Of a stretch of 5,311 bases of DNA, positions 4,861 through 5,311 are shown in pieces. The stretch is from Candidatus Stahliibacteriota bacterium (GTDB lineage: Bacteria; Hydrothermota; Tepidihabitantia; SM23-42): contig DAOVBK010000126.1 in the NCBI GenBank assembly GCA_030670605.1, positions 1 to 5,311 on the forward strand, read 5' to 3'. The position numbers and the translations under genes are program-made. Numbering within the stretch: the first letter of the stretch is position 1; every line of letters begins with the position of its first letter. The notes beneath the pieces are model-generated. The model was not told the DNA's origin. It worked only from the letters and a program-made list of their open reading frames with translations, and made no database searches.

Positions 4861-5311
4861 ATGGCTGTGATACTTCTCCTGTTCATATCCCAGGTTGATT
4901 CTTTATCGTTGAATCAGGCAATTGATATTGCATTGACGCAGAGTCCCGCATACTACGAATCCAAGTACTCATACGAGAAATCGCGCATTCTCTTCTATCA
5001 GACACTTGCAAACCTGCTGCCGACGGTCAGTGCCTCTGCTTCATATACAACGACTGAAATACAAGACATTAGCGATGATACCTATTCATGGGCGCTTAGC
5101 CTCAATCAACCGCTGTTTGACCTTGATGTGATAAGCTCGATCTTTGTGAGCAACAGGCAGCTCGCGGGCACGAGAATTCAGCACCAGTCAGATATTGCAA
5201 ATGTAGTGTTACGTGTCAAAACTGCGTATTACAATCTTATTAATGCATACGAACTCCTGCGTTCATCAGAAATTACCATTGAGCGCGCCGAGGAAAACCT
5301 TGAGCTTATCG
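4861..5311 (+). CDS. TolC-family outer-membrane efflux protein, partial (N-terminal 150 residues)
   Basis: The frame is open from ATG 4861 to the window edge. After a short hydrophobic leader come SLNQAIDIALTQSPAYYES (16-34), the usual opening of outer-membrane efflux proteins. Next is a long helix, then LLPTVSASASYT (53-64), the entry into the first beta segment, and WALSLNQPLFDLDVI (about 78-92), which matches the family's conserved Q-P-L-F step. A second long helix then begins. In the family such proteins trimerise into a beta-barrel with a periplasmic tunnel that serves RND, MFS or ABC exporters. The leader (MAVILLLFISQVDS) is short and has no basic residue. No earlier start is possible because the Yip1 stop (4846-4848) is in the same frame. 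The only AGGAG (4839-4843) lies 17 bp before the ATG, so translation may depend on coupling to yip1. The partner pump genes would be expected beyond the right edge. Confidence 0.88.
   Translation, partial: MAVILLLFISQVDSLSLNQAIDIALTQSPAYYESKYSYEKSRILFYQTLANLLPTVSASASYTTTEIQDISDDTYSWALSLNQPLFDLDVISSIFVSNRQLAGTRIQHQSDIANVVLRVKTAYYNLINAYELLRSSEITIERAEENLELI

Overview
This window looks like chromosomal DNA from a Gram-negative-type bacterium of moderate GC content. The envelope type is inferred from a TolC-family outer-membrane protein at the right edge. The gene mix (a Ste24-like M48 protease, a Yip1-family membrane protein directly before TolC, and a LarE-type PP-loop enzyme with a small thioredoxin-fold partner) would suit one of the poorly cultivated candidate phyla. 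That placement is a guess; nothing here fixes the taxon.

Layout. The left half is on the minus strand. From the centre leftwards it holds a CPVC thioredoxin/glutaredoxin-like protein (2224-2487) and LarE (1382-2197), which form a two-gene operon. Next comes a gene-free stretch packed with stem-loops (about 880-1325). Then follow a tRNA-Met (739-811) with its own promoter, and, 8 bp after the tRNA, a gene that runs off the left edge (1-730). That last gene is easy to miss because it has no stop inside the window. It reads open for 243 codons and contains a degenerate methyl-accepting chemotaxis signalling-tip motif. The right half is on the plus strand: a Ste24-like M48 membrane protease (2600-3754), a 416-bp intergenic region with palindromes and a promoter, a Yip1-family membrane protein (4171-4848), and the N-terminal part of a TolC-family protein (4861 to the window end).

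Regulation. Four sigma70-type promoters can be read by eye, and all have a 16-bp spacer: before the tRNA, before the thioredoxin-like/LarE operon, before the M48 gene, and before yip1-tolC. The two central promoters diverge with their -35 boxes only 7 bp apart. The M48 promoter places its predicted start of transcription on the ATG, suggesting a leaderless mRNA. The yip1-tolC transcript should carry a leader of about 127 nt with a strong two-part hairpin.

How genes may work together. The thioredoxin-like protein may supply reducing power to LarE, a sulfur-transfer enzyme with three conserved cysteines. Yip1 and TolC probably begin an envelope-export operon that continues to the right. The M48 protease probably acts in membrane-protein turnover. 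The least explained parts are the hairpin train at 880-1325 and the chemoreceptor-like protein whose tip lacks residues normally needed for CheA/CheW contact.
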